DNA of 64,000 nt. Origin: Leuconostoc mesenteroides subsp. mesenteroides ATCC 8293 (GTDB lineage: Bacteria > Bacillota > Bacilli > Lactobacillales > Lactobacillaceae). This document shows, piece after piece, positions 1-8,403 of this stretch. Position 1 is the stretch's first letter; each line of letters starts with the position of its first letter. Location of the stretch: assembly GCF_000014445.1 (NCBI RefSeq), contig NC_008531.1, positions 1,023,001 to 1,087,000 on the forward strand, given 5' to 3'. A model generated the notes under the pieces. The model was not told where the DNA came from and did not search any database. It saw only the letters and a program-made list of their open reading frames with translations. Both the position numbers and the translations under genes were made by a program.

Positions 1-857
1 TCAAATCAGGACTTTTTCGTCACATAATAGAAAAATCGGAGAAAATTTATTTTTCAGCTGAATATGATACAAATCTAACACTTAATCAAAGTATTCTTCA
101 CTTGATTGCTACAAATGCTAACTTTATAGGTGATGTTAGAAGGCTGCCTACATCGGTTGATGAAATTATGAAATCTCTGTTTTCTCAACTAACTTATCTT
201 GAAAAATTACTTAATATGTATTTATTACAAGAAATTGATAAAAATCCAGAGTACTCAAAAATAACTCAGCAAAAGATTTTTACTCTATCCAAATTAGCAA
301 TTGATAAATCTGATTATAGGGTTAAAGTTTTATCTTTTAACTATACTCCTATTAAATTTGATCCTGATACACATACTTTACCAATTATTGTAAAAAATGT
401 TCATGGTGAATTAACACCTGCTGTTAGGGGCGACTCTAATATTATATTGGGTATTGATCAATCTTTGTTGTTTAGTGATGGAAATGTACAGTTTTCAATC
501 GTTGAGTTCACTAAAACGTATAGAACTTTATTCCTTCAAAAACATGTTACTGTTACTGAAAGTTCGTTCATAAACAAGCACATTAAAGTTGTCAAGTTTT
601 ACGGCCACTCGCTTGGTTCTGCTGATTATTCTTACTTTCAGTCAATTTTTGATGAATTGGATATTTATAATCGAGAAGTCTACTTGTTTTTTTATTATTC
701 TAATTATGATGAAGTTGACAGAGGACCCGAACAATATGAAAGAGTTTATCAACTTATGTCTGACTATGGTATGTCTATGCAGAATGTTTCTCAAGGTAAA
801 AATCTTCTGCATAAAATGCAGTTAGAAAACAGAATTTCAATAACGCCATTAACGTAG
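1..857 (+). CDS. AbiH-family abortive infection protein, 5'-truncated by window edge
   Basis: The reading frame is open from base 3, with no stop before TAG at 855-857, so only the C-terminal part (about 284 residues) is visible and the true start lies outside the window. The protein shows the arrangement I associate with AbiH phage-exclusion proteins: an F-N-Y-T motif after a helical stretch, then a V-H-G motif, a G-I-D motif, and near the end a G-H-S-L-G-S-A-D-Y-S-Y-F motif. AbiH is known from lactococcal plasmids as a single-gene abortive infection factor; its mechanism is not established to my knowledge. It stands upstream of another probable defence cassette. The family call is by motif pattern only. 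Confidence 0.75.
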   Translation, partial: KSGLFRHIIEKSEKIYFSAEYDTNLTLNQSILHLIATNANFIGDVRRLPTSVDEIMKSLFSQLTYLEKLLNMYLLQEIDKNPEYSKITQQKIFTLSKLAIDKSDYRVKVLSFNYTPIKFDPDTHTLPIIVKNVHGELTPAVRGDSNIILGIDQSLLFSDGNVQFSIVEFTKTYRTLFLQKHVTVTESSFINKHIKVVKFYGHSLGSADYSYFQSIFDELDIYNREVYLFFYYSNYDEVDRGPEQYERVYQLMSDYGMSMQNVSQGKNLLHKMQLENRISITPLT

Positions 858-909
858 ATAAGTGAAATAAATTAATTACCGGAAAAATTCAAATTGCAAG
901 GAATATTAA

Positions 910-937
910 GTGAAAACGACGACGTTTTTGCTTTTTT
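910..937 (+). terminator. intrinsic terminator ahead of the decayed first transfer gene
   Basis: A 9-bp stem (910-918 with 923-931, including two G-U pairs) with a 4-nt loop is followed by six T residues. It can end abiH transcription. It occupies the same position relative to the 971 ORF as the hairpin at 4440-4476 does to its intact paralogue. Confidence 0.65.
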
Positions 938-970
938 ATTTGGAATTAAGAAAAAATAGGATTTCACATC

Positions 971-1120
971 ATGGTTAATAAGTTTGGTAAGTTTATCACT
1001 ACAAGTAAAAGTACCGGAAAGCTCACATTTGCTGAGTGTAATTTAGTTGGTGCTAATGCAGTTATTGCCAAAAAAGAATGTACTTTGTGTGAATTTTTTG
1101 ATTTAAATACTGAAACATAA
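971..1120 (+). pseudogene. truncated copy of the 5' end of the transfer gene at 4503
   Basis: The first roughly 100 bases closely match the start of the gene at 4503-5285 (M-V-N-K-F-G at the start; G-K-L-T-F-A and N-L-V-G-A-N-A further in). Alignment by eye shows one inserted base soon after the start and one deleted base about 17 bases later, so residues 7-13 differ while the frame is restored. After about residue 34 the similarity stops and the frame ends after 49 codons, against 260 in the intact gene. I read it as a decayed remnant left when the cassette at about 1.1-4.4 kb was inserted. A real 49-residue peptide cannot be excluded. Confidence 0.7.
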
Positions 1121-1384
1121 CCAGATTAGCAAAGTCAAAATGACCCTTATGTGTTCGGAATACGGAAGCGATGTGCACATACTTTAGATTATACGTTGCA
1201 CAAAAATTAAAGCACGTCTGTGTCAATTGGATGCGCTAAGCCTAAAATTAAAATTCAGTGATATACTTTATATTGTTAATGGTTTTTATTTAATTCAAGT
1301 GATTCAAGAATAATATAAAAATCAAACATATAATATAATCGTGAATACTTTCAATCAACTTAATTATCTAGTAGGGTGACTAAT
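1121..1384. other. noncoding stretch before the membrane protein gene
   Basis: No gene is supported here. It marks the junction where similarity to the transfer operon is lost. The last 120 bases are very AT-rich with TATAAT-like words near 1329-1338, so a promoter for the two-gene cassette is plausible, but I cannot assign a well-spaced -35 box. Confidence 0.4.
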
Positions 1385-2350
1385 ATGAAGTTATTAAAAC
1401 ACAATGTTTTTTTGTTAATAAATCTTTTCAGACAATACTGGAAAGATACTGTAGTTATCTTTCTAGGCTTATTATTTTCAGCATCTGCAATCATATCTTT
1501 TTGTTTAATACTAGGTGTTAATATTCCAATAGTTCATACACCTCAAATTTCTTCATTGAAAGATAAAATAACTGTCTCTTTGTCATTTACAACAGCATTA
1601 TTTGCAATTACTTCTTTTGCGATTAACTCTAACAATACCTTCAAAAAAAATAAACTTGATGCAGACTTCATGCGTTCTAAATACTTCAATTTAAAATTTG
1701 AAAAGTTTGTTAATGATAATGAATTTAAGAAACAGTATGATTATCTAGTCTACGTTGTTCAAGATATGACAAGTATGTATGATGAAAAGCATGAAACGAA
1801 AGTCCCCATTTTAGGAATGCATGAACGAATTGAGAGTAAAGACGAAGAATACTTTTCTTTTCTGAATGAAAGAATATCATTCACAGATATTGAAAAATAC
1901 GAAAAGACTCATGCTGGAAAACTTTTACATATTAAAAACAATATTAGTAAAGTTTTTAATCAAGTTCATCAAGATAGTTTGTTATTTGAAGCGCTGATCA
2001 AAAGTTATAATCTGAAAATGGATACCAAATCTCAAGAATTACTTTATACAAGTAAATACAAAAGTGAAATATTTATGGATTCTTATGCGAAAGATGATGA
2101 TTATGCAACAATTAATTATCAAATTATTCTTGAGATGTGGCAAGTGTTGCTGATTATCCAAAAATTTGGAGAATTGGCCTATGAAATAGTTCAATCAACG
2201 GCCATGTTAATTCAATATTCTAGAAATTTTTCAATTGACTCAATTGAATTAGATGATGTAAATTACATTTTCAAACAAATTGAAAGAAATAAGGAAATAA
2301 TGAACTTTATGCTGAGATCAGATAATCAAAAGCTGTCAAAATTAAATTAG
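1385..2350 (+). CDS. hypothetical two-pass membrane protein, partner of the KAP NTPase
   Basis: I chose ATG 1385, not GTG 1376, because an AGGGTG box lies six bases ahead of it, giving 321 residues. Two hydrophobic segments (about residues 22-44 and 63-80) are followed by a long charged, mostly helical cytoplasmic part with no catalytic motif that I recognise. The next gene, 97 bases downstream on the same strand, is a KAP-family P-loop NTPase that also carries membrane segments. The two probably form one membrane-associated unit. Base composition is clearly more AT-rich than the conjugation genes downstream, which fits acquired cargo. I do not recognise a family. Confidence 0.6.
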   Translation: MKLLKHNVFLLINLFRQYWKDTVVIFLGLLFSASAIISFCLILGVNIPIVHTPQISSLKDKITVSLSFTTALFAITSFAINSNNTFKKNKLDADFMRSKYFNLKFEKFVNDNEFKKQYDYLVYVVQDMTSMYDEKHETKVPILGMHERIESKDEEYFSFLNERISFTDIEKYEKTHAGKLLHIKNNISKVFNQVHQDSLLFEALIKSYNLKMDTKSQELLYTSKYKSEIFMDSYAKDDDYATINYQIILEMWQVLLIIQKFGELAYEIVQSTAMLIQYSRNFSIDSIELDDVNYIFKQIERNKEIMNFMLRSDNQKLSKLN

Positions 2351-2447
2351 TATGATAATATTTAATTTATTAGTGCCAATATTTTAGAGTATTTATGCTC
2401 TGTTTTATAACAAGACAAAATGATTAATTGAGAAATGAGAAACCGTC

Positions 2448-4418
2448 ATGGGTGAGAGTCAATTCAATAAAAATTTTTTTGAAGATGAAATTGATACCAA
2501 TCAATCAGCAAAAAATTTCACTAAACTATTAGAAGGAAACCAAACGATCTTCCTTAATGGAGAATGGGGCACGGGAAAGTCAACATTTCTAAAAAATGTA
2601 GAAAAGCATTCTATTAAATTTCAAAAAAAAGCGTTCGTTTATATGGATTTATGGAGAACTGATAACAGCCAGTCTTTAATAACATTTGCATTTAGAAAAC
2701 TTATTCCGTCTTACTACTGGCTTACTCGCTTATTCATTGTTTTCAGTATTGTTATATCAATTTTGATGACCGGTGTTATAAAAATACCTTTTAATTTTAT
2801 GGTATTTAATGATTTGTGGAACTTTATATTTAATCTTTTTTCTTATTTTAACATTGTTCCAATTCTTAATTTCATATCTATAGCGGTAACATATTTGTTT
2901 CTTCCTATAAATTTTTTAGGCATTCTTCTAGTTCTTTTCGTGTCAGTAAGTCAGTTATTAAAAATTAATTACTTTGGTTTTGATGCATTATTTTTCGGGA
3001 AAAAAGTGCCAAAAAATAAGGTGTTAGTGATAGATGATTTTGACCGGCTCCCTGAGCCAAAACAGAAAGACGCATATAAACTTTTAAGCCTACTGAATGG
3101 CAAATTGCCTATAATTTTTGTAGGAAGTTACGATAGAATAACAAAAGATCCGGAAAATGAAATTTTTTTAAGCAAAATTATCGATAGACGTGTTGAGTTA
3201 CCAATTGTCACATGGCCAAGTGAAATATGGGCTACTGTTTTCCATTTTGTTAATACAAAATTTGGTATTATTCTTTCAGAGGAATTTAAAGAAATATTCA
3301 TTAAGGAGCAAAAGAACCTCAGAGACCGTGCACATTTTCTTGATTATATGCACCAAGAACTATTTGTTCGAAATAAATTGAATCATGTTCAAATTGAGGA
3401 GCAATTAGCTATCATTTATTCGTACTTGTTTCATTCTCGAGTTTATAATAGATTGTTGATAAACAAAGACCATATTTCAGTAATAATGACGGAATTGCAA
3501 GGATCAAAGGACCCTTTTGAAGTAATGTTGTCTTCGCTTCTAACTAAAAATAATAACCAATATCCTGTTGGGTTTATAAGAAATCCAAGTATTTATTATT
3601 TGTTTGAAATCCCCACAAACTTAACTACATCAGAAATCGAATTGCAACTTGAGGATCCTAATAAATTAAATCAACTGTTGATGTCAAAGTCCAATTCTGA
3701 TTTTTATAATTATATTATTTCCTATTTTCACAACTTGAATAAGATTAGTCAAAGCAAACTTTTCGACACCGCTTTAAATTTGTTTAATAATCAGAATAAT
3801 AGTGACGTAATAAAATACCTTGTGTCTGAGAAAAATCAAGAAATTCTTCCATATAACAAACCAATTAGTGTTGGTAATGGCAGTTTTGCATATTCTGTTC
3901 CAGATGAATTGGTCAATAAGTCTGACACAGAAATATGGTTAATTCGTTACGAAAACGGGAGAAAAATACTGGAAAGTGCCAACTTCGATATTTCTCAACA
4001 ATTAAAATTTTTTGTTACATTTAGCTTGTCTGGCTTTAAGCGCCTTAGTATTTACTATAAAGATGTTTCCTCCATAGTTCAATCTTCTATAGTGAATGAC
4101 TATGTCTCACCAGAATTCATTTTGTTGGAATATATCTCGCAGCTTGACCAATGGTATTTGTTTTCACAATGGGAAGACGCAATTTGGCAGTATATTGATA
4201 AATTACCTGATAATTCATTATTAAAGTTTTTAGAGATGCAAGATGTTATTAAAAATACCGGGAATTTAAGTTCAAAAAATTATGAATTAATGAAATCATC
4301 ACTCGATTTTGATACTGACTTATGGAGGGACAATACTCTAGTAATCGAAAAGATTAAGAATAAATTAGAAAGGTTAGCAAATGAAGATTATAACTTTACA
4401 GAAATCAATAACAGATAA
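2448..4418 (+). CDS. KAP-family P-loop NTPase with inserted membrane helices
   Basis: This 656-residue protein has a Walker A motif G-E-W-G-T-G-K-S-T at residues 38-46 and a Walker B motif V-L-V-I-D-D-F-D-R-L at 192-201. Between them lies a hydrophobic block (about 91-172) that can form four membrane helices. Membrane segments inserted inside the P-loop domain are a hallmark of the KAP family, whose members include the F-plasmid phage-exclusion protein PifA. The C-terminal 400 residues are helical and unassigned. It forms a pair with the upstream membrane protein. A role as a membrane sensor or effector against phage is inferred from family and setting, not shown. Confidence 0.8.
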   Translation: MGESQFNKNFFEDEIDTNQSAKNFTKLLEGNQTIFLNGEWGTGKSTFLKNVEKHSIKFQKKAFVYMDLWRTDNSQSLITFAFRKLIPSYYWLTRLFIVFSIVISILMTGVIKIPFNFMVFNDLWNFIFNLFSYFNIVPILNFISIAVTYLFLPINFLGILLVLFVSVSQLLKINYFGFDALFFGKKVPKNKVLVIDDFDRLPEPKQKDAYKLLSLLNGKLPIIFVGSYDRITKDPENEIFLSKIIDRRVELPIVTWPSEIWATVFHFVNTKFGIILSEEFKEIFIKEQKNLRDRAHFLDYMHQELFVRNKLNHVQIEEQLAIIYSYLFHSRVYNRLLINKDHISVIMTELQGSKDPFEVMLSSLLTKNNNQYPVGFIRNPSIYYLFEIPTNLTTSEIELQLEDPNKLNQLLMSKSNSDFYNYIISYFHNLNKISQSKLFDTALNLFNNQNNSDVIKYLVSEKNQEILPYNKPISVGNGSFAYSVPDELVNKSDTEIWLIRYENGRKILESANFDISQQLKFFVTFSLSGFKRLSIYYKDVSSIVQSSIVNDYVSPEFILLEYISQLDQWYLFSQWEDAIWQYIDKLPDNSLLKFLEMQDVIKNTGNLSSKNYELMKSSLDFDTDLWRDNTLVIEKIKNKLERLANEDYNFTEINNR

Positions 4419-4439
4419 AAAACAATAGAAAATCATTAC

Positions 4440-4476
4440 AAGCAAAGATAGAAAGTTATTTCTAACTTTGCTTTTT
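4440..4476 (+). terminator. strong intrinsic terminator just upstream of the first intact transfer gene
   Basis: An 8-bp perfect outer stem (4440-4447 with 4466-4473) and a 6-bp perfect inner stem (4449-4454 with 4459-4464) are separated by one mismatch, with loop GTTA and a T run. The transfer gene starts only 27 bases later, and I see no promoter between them. Confidence 0.8.
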
Positions 4477-4502
4477 ATTTATAAAATAGGAGAATTTACA
4501 TT

Positions 4503-5285
4503 ATGGTTAATAAGTTTGGTAGTTTATCACTACAAGGAAAAAGTATCGGAAAGCTCACATTTGCTGGGCGCAATTTAGTTGGTGCAAATGCTGATGTGGC
4601 AGTGGCAATGTTGAATGTGAATAATACATTGAATACTGAAAATGTCACACCACAGGCTGGTTTTGATTTTAGTATGGCTTTTGGCACACCACTAAAACTG
4701 ATCGATGCAAAAATTATTGCTGGTACTGCTCGCAGTAACCAAAGAAATGGCGCTCGTGTTGCCACTAAGACAGGTACTTTGTTACCTATGTCTGATGCTA
4801 AAACAGACACTTTGCCAGAAGAAGAATACGATGCCGTATTCGTATCAGGTAAAGACAAGACACCACATGGACGTGTGCGAAGTGCTGATGCGTTTGATAG
4901 TCATGATTTAGTTTTGTTTAGGGTTACACCTAATTATAAAACCGACAATCGTGGCGAAGTTGCTCGTGATGATTATGATGAGCCAATTATTTCAAATTAT
5001 CAGTTCAACTTTATTCAACAAAGCAAATCAGGCGATGTTGGCAATGATGATAACATTGTCCGTATTTTGGTTGACCCAGCAGAAAGTGAACGCTTGCAAG
5101 CTGGTTTGAAGCCGGGGGACAAGTTAGTGCCACAAGGTTTGAAGTTTGCATTTGCTGGTAATGATGCCACTGATTGGACGGTGTATGCTGACACGTTAGT
5201 TGCACTTGATGAAAAGGCAACCGAAAAGCCAGCATCAAATCAAAACAAGGCAACTACTACTCAAGCCGACAAAGCAAAAGGTTAA
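4503..5285 (+). CDS. hypothetical protein, first intact gene of the transfer operon
   Basis: A 260-residue soluble protein without signal peptide or membrane segment, ending in a low-complexity tail rich in K, A, T and Q. ATG 4503 follows a good AGGAG box. It has no motif I can name. Its position at the head of the T4SS cluster, and the decayed duplicate of its first 34 codons at 971, tie it to the conjugation module. Codon use and GC content resemble the genes downstream rather than the AT-rich cassette just upstream. Function unknown. Confidence 0.7.
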   Translation: MVNKFGSLSLQGKSIGKLTFAGRNLVGANADVAVAMLNVNNTLNTENVTPQAGFDFSMAFGTPLKLIDAKIIAGTARSNQRNGARVATKTGTLLPMSDAKTDTLPEEEYDAVFVSGKDKTPHGRVRSADAFDSHDLVLFRVTPNYKTDNRGEVARDDYDEPIISNYQFNFIQQSKSGDVGNDDNIVRILVDPAESERLQAGLKPGDKLVPQGLKFAFAGNDATDWTVYADTLVALDEKATEKPASNQNKATTTQADKAKG

Positions 5286-5314
5286 TAGCTTAATAATATA
5301 GTAGAAAGGTTAAA

Positions 5315-5340
5315 GGCTGATTAAACAATCGGTCTTTTTT
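5315..5340 (+). terminator. terminator-like hairpin directly before the small membrane protein gene
   Basis: An 8-bp stem (5315-5322 with 5327-5334, two G-U pairs) with loop AAAC is followed by six T. The GAAAGG ribosome-binding-like sequence lies before the hairpin (5304-5309), and none lies between the hairpin and ATG 5351. Confidence 0.65.
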
Positions 5341-5350
5341 AGTTGTTACA

Positions 5351-5563
5351 ATGGCACAGAAAATGATTTATTTTAGCTTTATGTTTGGGGTTTGGCTCGT
5401 CCATGTTGGGTCTGTGTTCCCTATATTTTTACTCTTTATGAGTTTGGGTCAATCACTACATGTCGCTATGATAGTTGCCAGTGTTTTGACTTTTTTATTT
5501 ATTATCGTTCAAAGAACCTTTAGAGGTTTACATTTAATCAATCAATTACAAAAGAATATTTGA
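5351..5563 (+). CDS. small two-pass membrane protein of the transfer operon
   Basis: A 70-residue protein made of two hydrophobic stretches (about residues 5-28 and 37-53) with a basic C-terminus. No ribosome-binding site lies within 10 bases of ATG 5351; the nearest purine-rich box is on the far side of the hairpin at 5315-5340. It is small enough to be doubted, but the hydropathy pattern and the ordered context between two transfer genes support it. A role in the mating channel is a guess. Confidence 0.5.
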   Translation: MAQKMIYFSFMFGVWLVHVGSVFPIFLLFMSLGQSLHVAMIVASVLTFLFIIVQRTFRGLHLINQLQKNI

Positions 5564-5573
5564 GAGAAAGGGT

Positions 5574-5600
5574 AGGTTACTAGATTAGTAGCCTTTTTTA
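5574..5600 (+). terminator. terminator-like hairpin directly before the surface protein gene
   Basis: A 9-bp stem (5574-5582 with 5586-5594, one G-U pair) and a 3-nt loop are followed by a T run. The GAGAAAGGG box at 5563-5572 lies upstream of the hairpin, so folding would be needed to bring it near ATG 5611. Confidence 0.65.
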
Positions 5601-5610
5601 TTTAAACATT

Positions 5611-6672
5611 ATGCAAAATTCAAAAAAGTATAAATTATACAAATCTGGTAAGCTCTGGGCGGTTGGGGCGGTTGCAGTAGCTGGTGTTGCTGTGAGTGCT
5701 AACACTACACAAGTTAGTGCTGATACTGTACCAACCACAACTGATGCTAGTACAGCACAATCAGTACAAGCAACAACTAAGGCGTTGCCACAAGTTAAGG
5801 CAGTTGTACTAAGTGCATCAGCTGATGTTGTGAGTGATGCCAGTTCAACCGTAGATGACGGTACGACCGTTGACAATGGTGGCACATCAAACAATGACGG
5901 TACCACAGTAGATAATGGTGGCAGTTCTTCATCATCTGATAATGGCGGTTCCGGTTCATTAAGTGACAACAACGGTGGCGGTTCTTCGTCTGACAATGGC
6001 GGTTCTGGTTCATCAAGTGACAACAACGGTAGTGGTTATTCGTCTGACAATGGCGGTTCTGGTTCATCAAGTGACAATAACGGTAGCGGTTCTTCATCAA
6101 CAGATGACGGGACAACCGTAGATAATGGTGGTAGTTCTTCATCATCTGGTAATGGCGGTTCAAACTCATCAAGTGATAACGGTAGTAGTTCTTCATCTGA
6201 TAATGGTGGTTCAGGTTCTTCATCAAACAACAATGGTTCATCACCAAATGGTGGCGGTACGGATAGTTCAAAGACTGGTGGCAATGGGTCATCAAGCGAT
6301 AATAACACTGTTCCACTAACACCAACAACGCCTGATACAAACAATCAAGGCGATGTCAACCATGATAAGCCAGTTGAAGTAACACCTGATAATTCAGGAA
6401 ACGTTGTTGATTTACCAACACAAGTCGCAAGTGTACCTAGTGTTGCTCGTGCAGTTGAAGCCTATAATCAAGAACTAATAGCTAACGACAAAGATGCGAC
6501 AAAAGCACCAGTTGTTGAAGCAAAGCAAAAACTTGATGATGCCGTAGCTAAAGCATTGCCATCAACACATGCCACAGAAAAGTCATCTATGGGTGGCAGT
6601 GGTATCTTAGCATTGGCAACGTCTGGTTTAGTTGCTTTAGGTGGTTTGATTTACAAGCGTAAGCATCTGTAA
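5611..6672 (+). CDS. Ser/Gly/Asn/Asp-repeat cell-surface protein with KxYKxGKxW signal and sortase-like tail
   Basis: A 353-residue surface protein. The N-terminus carries a KxYKxGKxW signal (K-L-Y-K-S-G-K-L-W, residues 8-16) followed by a hydrophobic stretch and a likely cleavage site near V-S-A-D. Residues about 78-230 are a repetitive S, G, N, D stalk encoded by degenerate DNA repeats. The C-terminus has a wall-sorting layout: L-P-S-T-H, a hydrophobic span and a K-R-K-H-L tail, 38 residues in all. L-P-S-T-H departs from the usual LPxTG. Position at the head of the T4SS cluster suggests a mating-aggregation or adhesion role (inference). The start lacks a close ribosome-binding site. Confidence 0.8.
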   Translation: MQNSKKYKLYKSGKLWAVGAVAVAGVAVSANTTQVSADTVPTTTDASTAQSVQATTKALPQVKAVVLSASADVVSDASSTVDDGTTVDNGGTSNNDGTTVDNGGSSSSSDNGGSGSLSDNNGGGSSSDNGGSGSSSDNNGSGYSSDNGGSGSSSDNNGSGSSSTDDGTTVDNGGSSSSSGNGGSNSSSDNGSSSSSDNGGSGSSSNNNGSSPNGGGTDSSKTGGNGSSSDNNTVPLTPTTPDTNNQGDVNHDKPVEVTPDNSGNVVDLPTQVASVPSVARAVEAYNQELIANDKDATKAPVVEAKQKLDDAVAKALPSTHATEKSSMGGSGILALATSGLVALGGLIYKRKHL

Positions 6673-6707
6673 TAATGTGATGTAAAAATAGCGAAAGGGG
6701 GTGTGAA

Positions 6708-7656
6708 ATGCGTGGTCTCCCGAAACTCAAAGTGAATTTTGAGTATGAAAAGAAACAAAAAGATAAAGCGGTAAAAATTCCAAAAGCACATGTTTATAAT
6801 TTGAGTAAAGTACGTAAAATTGTTGTTGGTCTGTTGATTATCTTAGTGCTTTATTTTGCCTATGTTTTAGTCTTAGCCAATAGTGTTGCGATTAAAAACC
6901 GTGAATTAAGGCATAACATTACTTATCTTACAACTAGACTGGATAAAGCCAGTGCTGGGACAACCAGTTATAACCCAATTGTGGGACAATACTTGGCAAA
7001 CTTTGTGACAAGCTTATTATACGTTTGATAAGACAAAAAGTGATGCTTGGTTAGATAAGGTTACGCCTTATTTTGCTAAGAATGTCACGTTATCATCATC
7101 GACTAATACCGAAGATATGAAGCTGTTACAAGCTAAATTGAACGGTATTTTTACTGTGGATAGTATCAAAACGGCACAATATAATCTCACAATTGATAAT
7201 GAAGGTAAGCAGAACGCTATGATCGTTAATGTACCTTATACACAAGATAATGATAAATTGACTGTGATTGGTTTACCTTATGTGGCTAATGAGATTGATA
7301 GTGTTGGTCAAGTGGGTAAAGCTAGATTTGATAAGACTGGTAAAACAATCAATGACGAAGCGATCACGGCAAAGGTTCAAAAGTTTACCAAGCAATTCGT
7401 ACAAAAATATGTTTCTAGTTCAACTAAGGATATGTCATTATTCATGAATAACCCTGTGGGCTTAGATAATGCAGTAGATTTGGTTAACCTTGATGAGAGT
7501 GATATTAAAGTCACTGGTTCAGCAGATAAGCCAATTGTCACTACTAAAATCACAGTTAAAGTACATGGTTCAGATATTACGCAAGTGCAGACAATTTACT
7601 TAGAACTTAAAAAACAAAATTCTACGTATTTTGTCACAAAGTTTTTACAGGCTTAG
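6708..7656 (+). pseudogene. TcpC/VirB8-like conjugation protein with a frameshift
   Basis: Two consecutive open frames (6708-7028 and one continuing to 7656) form one protein of about 315 residues, close to the length of Tn916 Orf13/TcpC. The first part has a basic N-terminus and one membrane segment (about residues 42-62); the second has the periplasmic-type domain. The break lies at about 7008-7012: after gtg-aca one extra base shifts the frame, and skipping it restores A-Y-Y-T-F-D-K-T-K. There is no obvious slippery heptamer. TcpC-like proteins are normally needed for transfer, so this is a disabling mutation, a sequencing error or recoding. A GGGGG-type ribosome-binding site precedes ATG 6708. 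Confidence 0.75.
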
Positions 7657-7671
7657 AAAGGAGGTATCAGA

Positions 7672-7899
7672 TTGGACTTTTATAATTCAATTAAATCTTT
7701 ATTGTTAGTTGGTACGGTTGTTATTGCTGGTGGACGTGCGTTAATGCATTATGGCAAAAATGAATCTAAAGATATGTGGGTGTCAATTTTTATTGGTGCA
7801 TTAGTTTATTTCTTCGTCAATGGACCGCAAGATAGTTTACAGGCGTTTAGTGGTATTTTGAATGCTTTGTTAAATTGGGTCAAGGGTATTGGTGGTTAA
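7672..7899 (+). CDS. TcpD-like small membrane protein
   Basis: 75 residues with two hydrophobic segments (about 10-25 and 36-52), starting at TTG 7672 after a strong AAAGGAGG box. Size, two-pass layout and position between TcpC-like and TcpE-like genes match the TcpD proteins of Gram-positive conjugation systems such as pCW3, which are membrane components of the mating apparatus. It partly overlaps a possible earlier GTG start of the next gene. Confidence 0.65.
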   Translation: MDFYNSIKSLLLVGTVVIAGGRALMHYGKNESKDMWVSIFIGALVYFFVNGPQDSLQAFSGILNALLNWVKGIGG

Positions 7900-7900
7900 G

Positions 7901-8269
7901 ATGTTTAATTATCGACGAGTTTATATCAATTCAGCTAAGTTTAGTAAAATTGGTAAGGGTATGCGTTTGCCAATAATGGTTGATACCAGATTTCTGTATC
8001 TGTTTTCAATCACGTTAATCATCACGGCTTTCATTAGCTATGTCTTAGGTTGGTTTCACATGCAGTATCTTAGTTTAGGGTTTGGGTTAATCATAGTCAG
8101 TGAAGTAGCTGTTTACTATTTAGACCGTCAACTTAAAAGAGATAATCTACCATTTGAAACAACGATCAGATATTTAGTGACTTATGTTTGGCAGTTTTGG
8201 TTTCGGAAAAATCAATTGTATCAGGGAAAGCGTGTTAATAGTAATTCAAAGCAGTACATGATACTGTAA
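7901..8269 (+). CDS. TcpE-family conjugal transfer membrane protein
   Basis: ATG 7901 gives 122 residues (M-F-N-Y-R-R start). Two closely spaced hydrophobic helices (about residues 28-68) sit between a basic N-terminus and an aromatic, basic C-terminal region. This size and layout correspond to TcpE / Tn916 Orf17-like proteins, which lie next to VirB4-like ATPases in this transfer family. The upstream GTG at 7889 is less likely because it overlaps the end of the previous gene. Confidence 0.65.
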   Translation: MFNYRRVYINSAKFSKIGKGMRLPIMVDTRFLYLFSITLIITAFISYVLGWFHMQYLSLGFGLIIVSEVAVYYLDRQLKRDNLPFETTIRYLVTYVWQFWFRKNQLYQGKRVNSNSKQYMIL

Positions 8270-8283
8270 GTAAAAAATTTTAA

Positions 8284-8307
8284 AGAGCATGGTCAAACAT
8301 GCTTTTA
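8284..8307 (+). terminator. terminator-like hairpin between tcpE-like gene and next ORF
   Basis: The stem AGCATG/CATGCT (8286-8291 with 8298-8303) has a 6-nt loop and is followed by TTTTATT. It lies 96 bases upstream of ATG 8404. Confidence 0.55.
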
Positions 8308-8403
8308 TTAAGGCATCGTCAACCAAACGATAGGGCAAGTTGGGGCAGTACCAGCAGATGCGTAAGAAATTCAAAAAGACAATGAGAAAGGTGGTGTGTT
8401 AAA

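Noticed and set aside
589..825. Second frame inside the AbiH-like gene
   Set aside because: Overlaps the motif-bearing frame completely and has no features of its own.
5900..6300. Regular DNA repeats resembling an array
   Set aside because: The repeats are coding, degenerate and without unique spacers; not a CRISPR array.
5598..6344. Long reverse-strand open frames across the surface-protein gene
   Set aside because: They mirror the Ser/Gly/Asp repeat of the forward gene and encode low-complexity peptides without a sensible start context.
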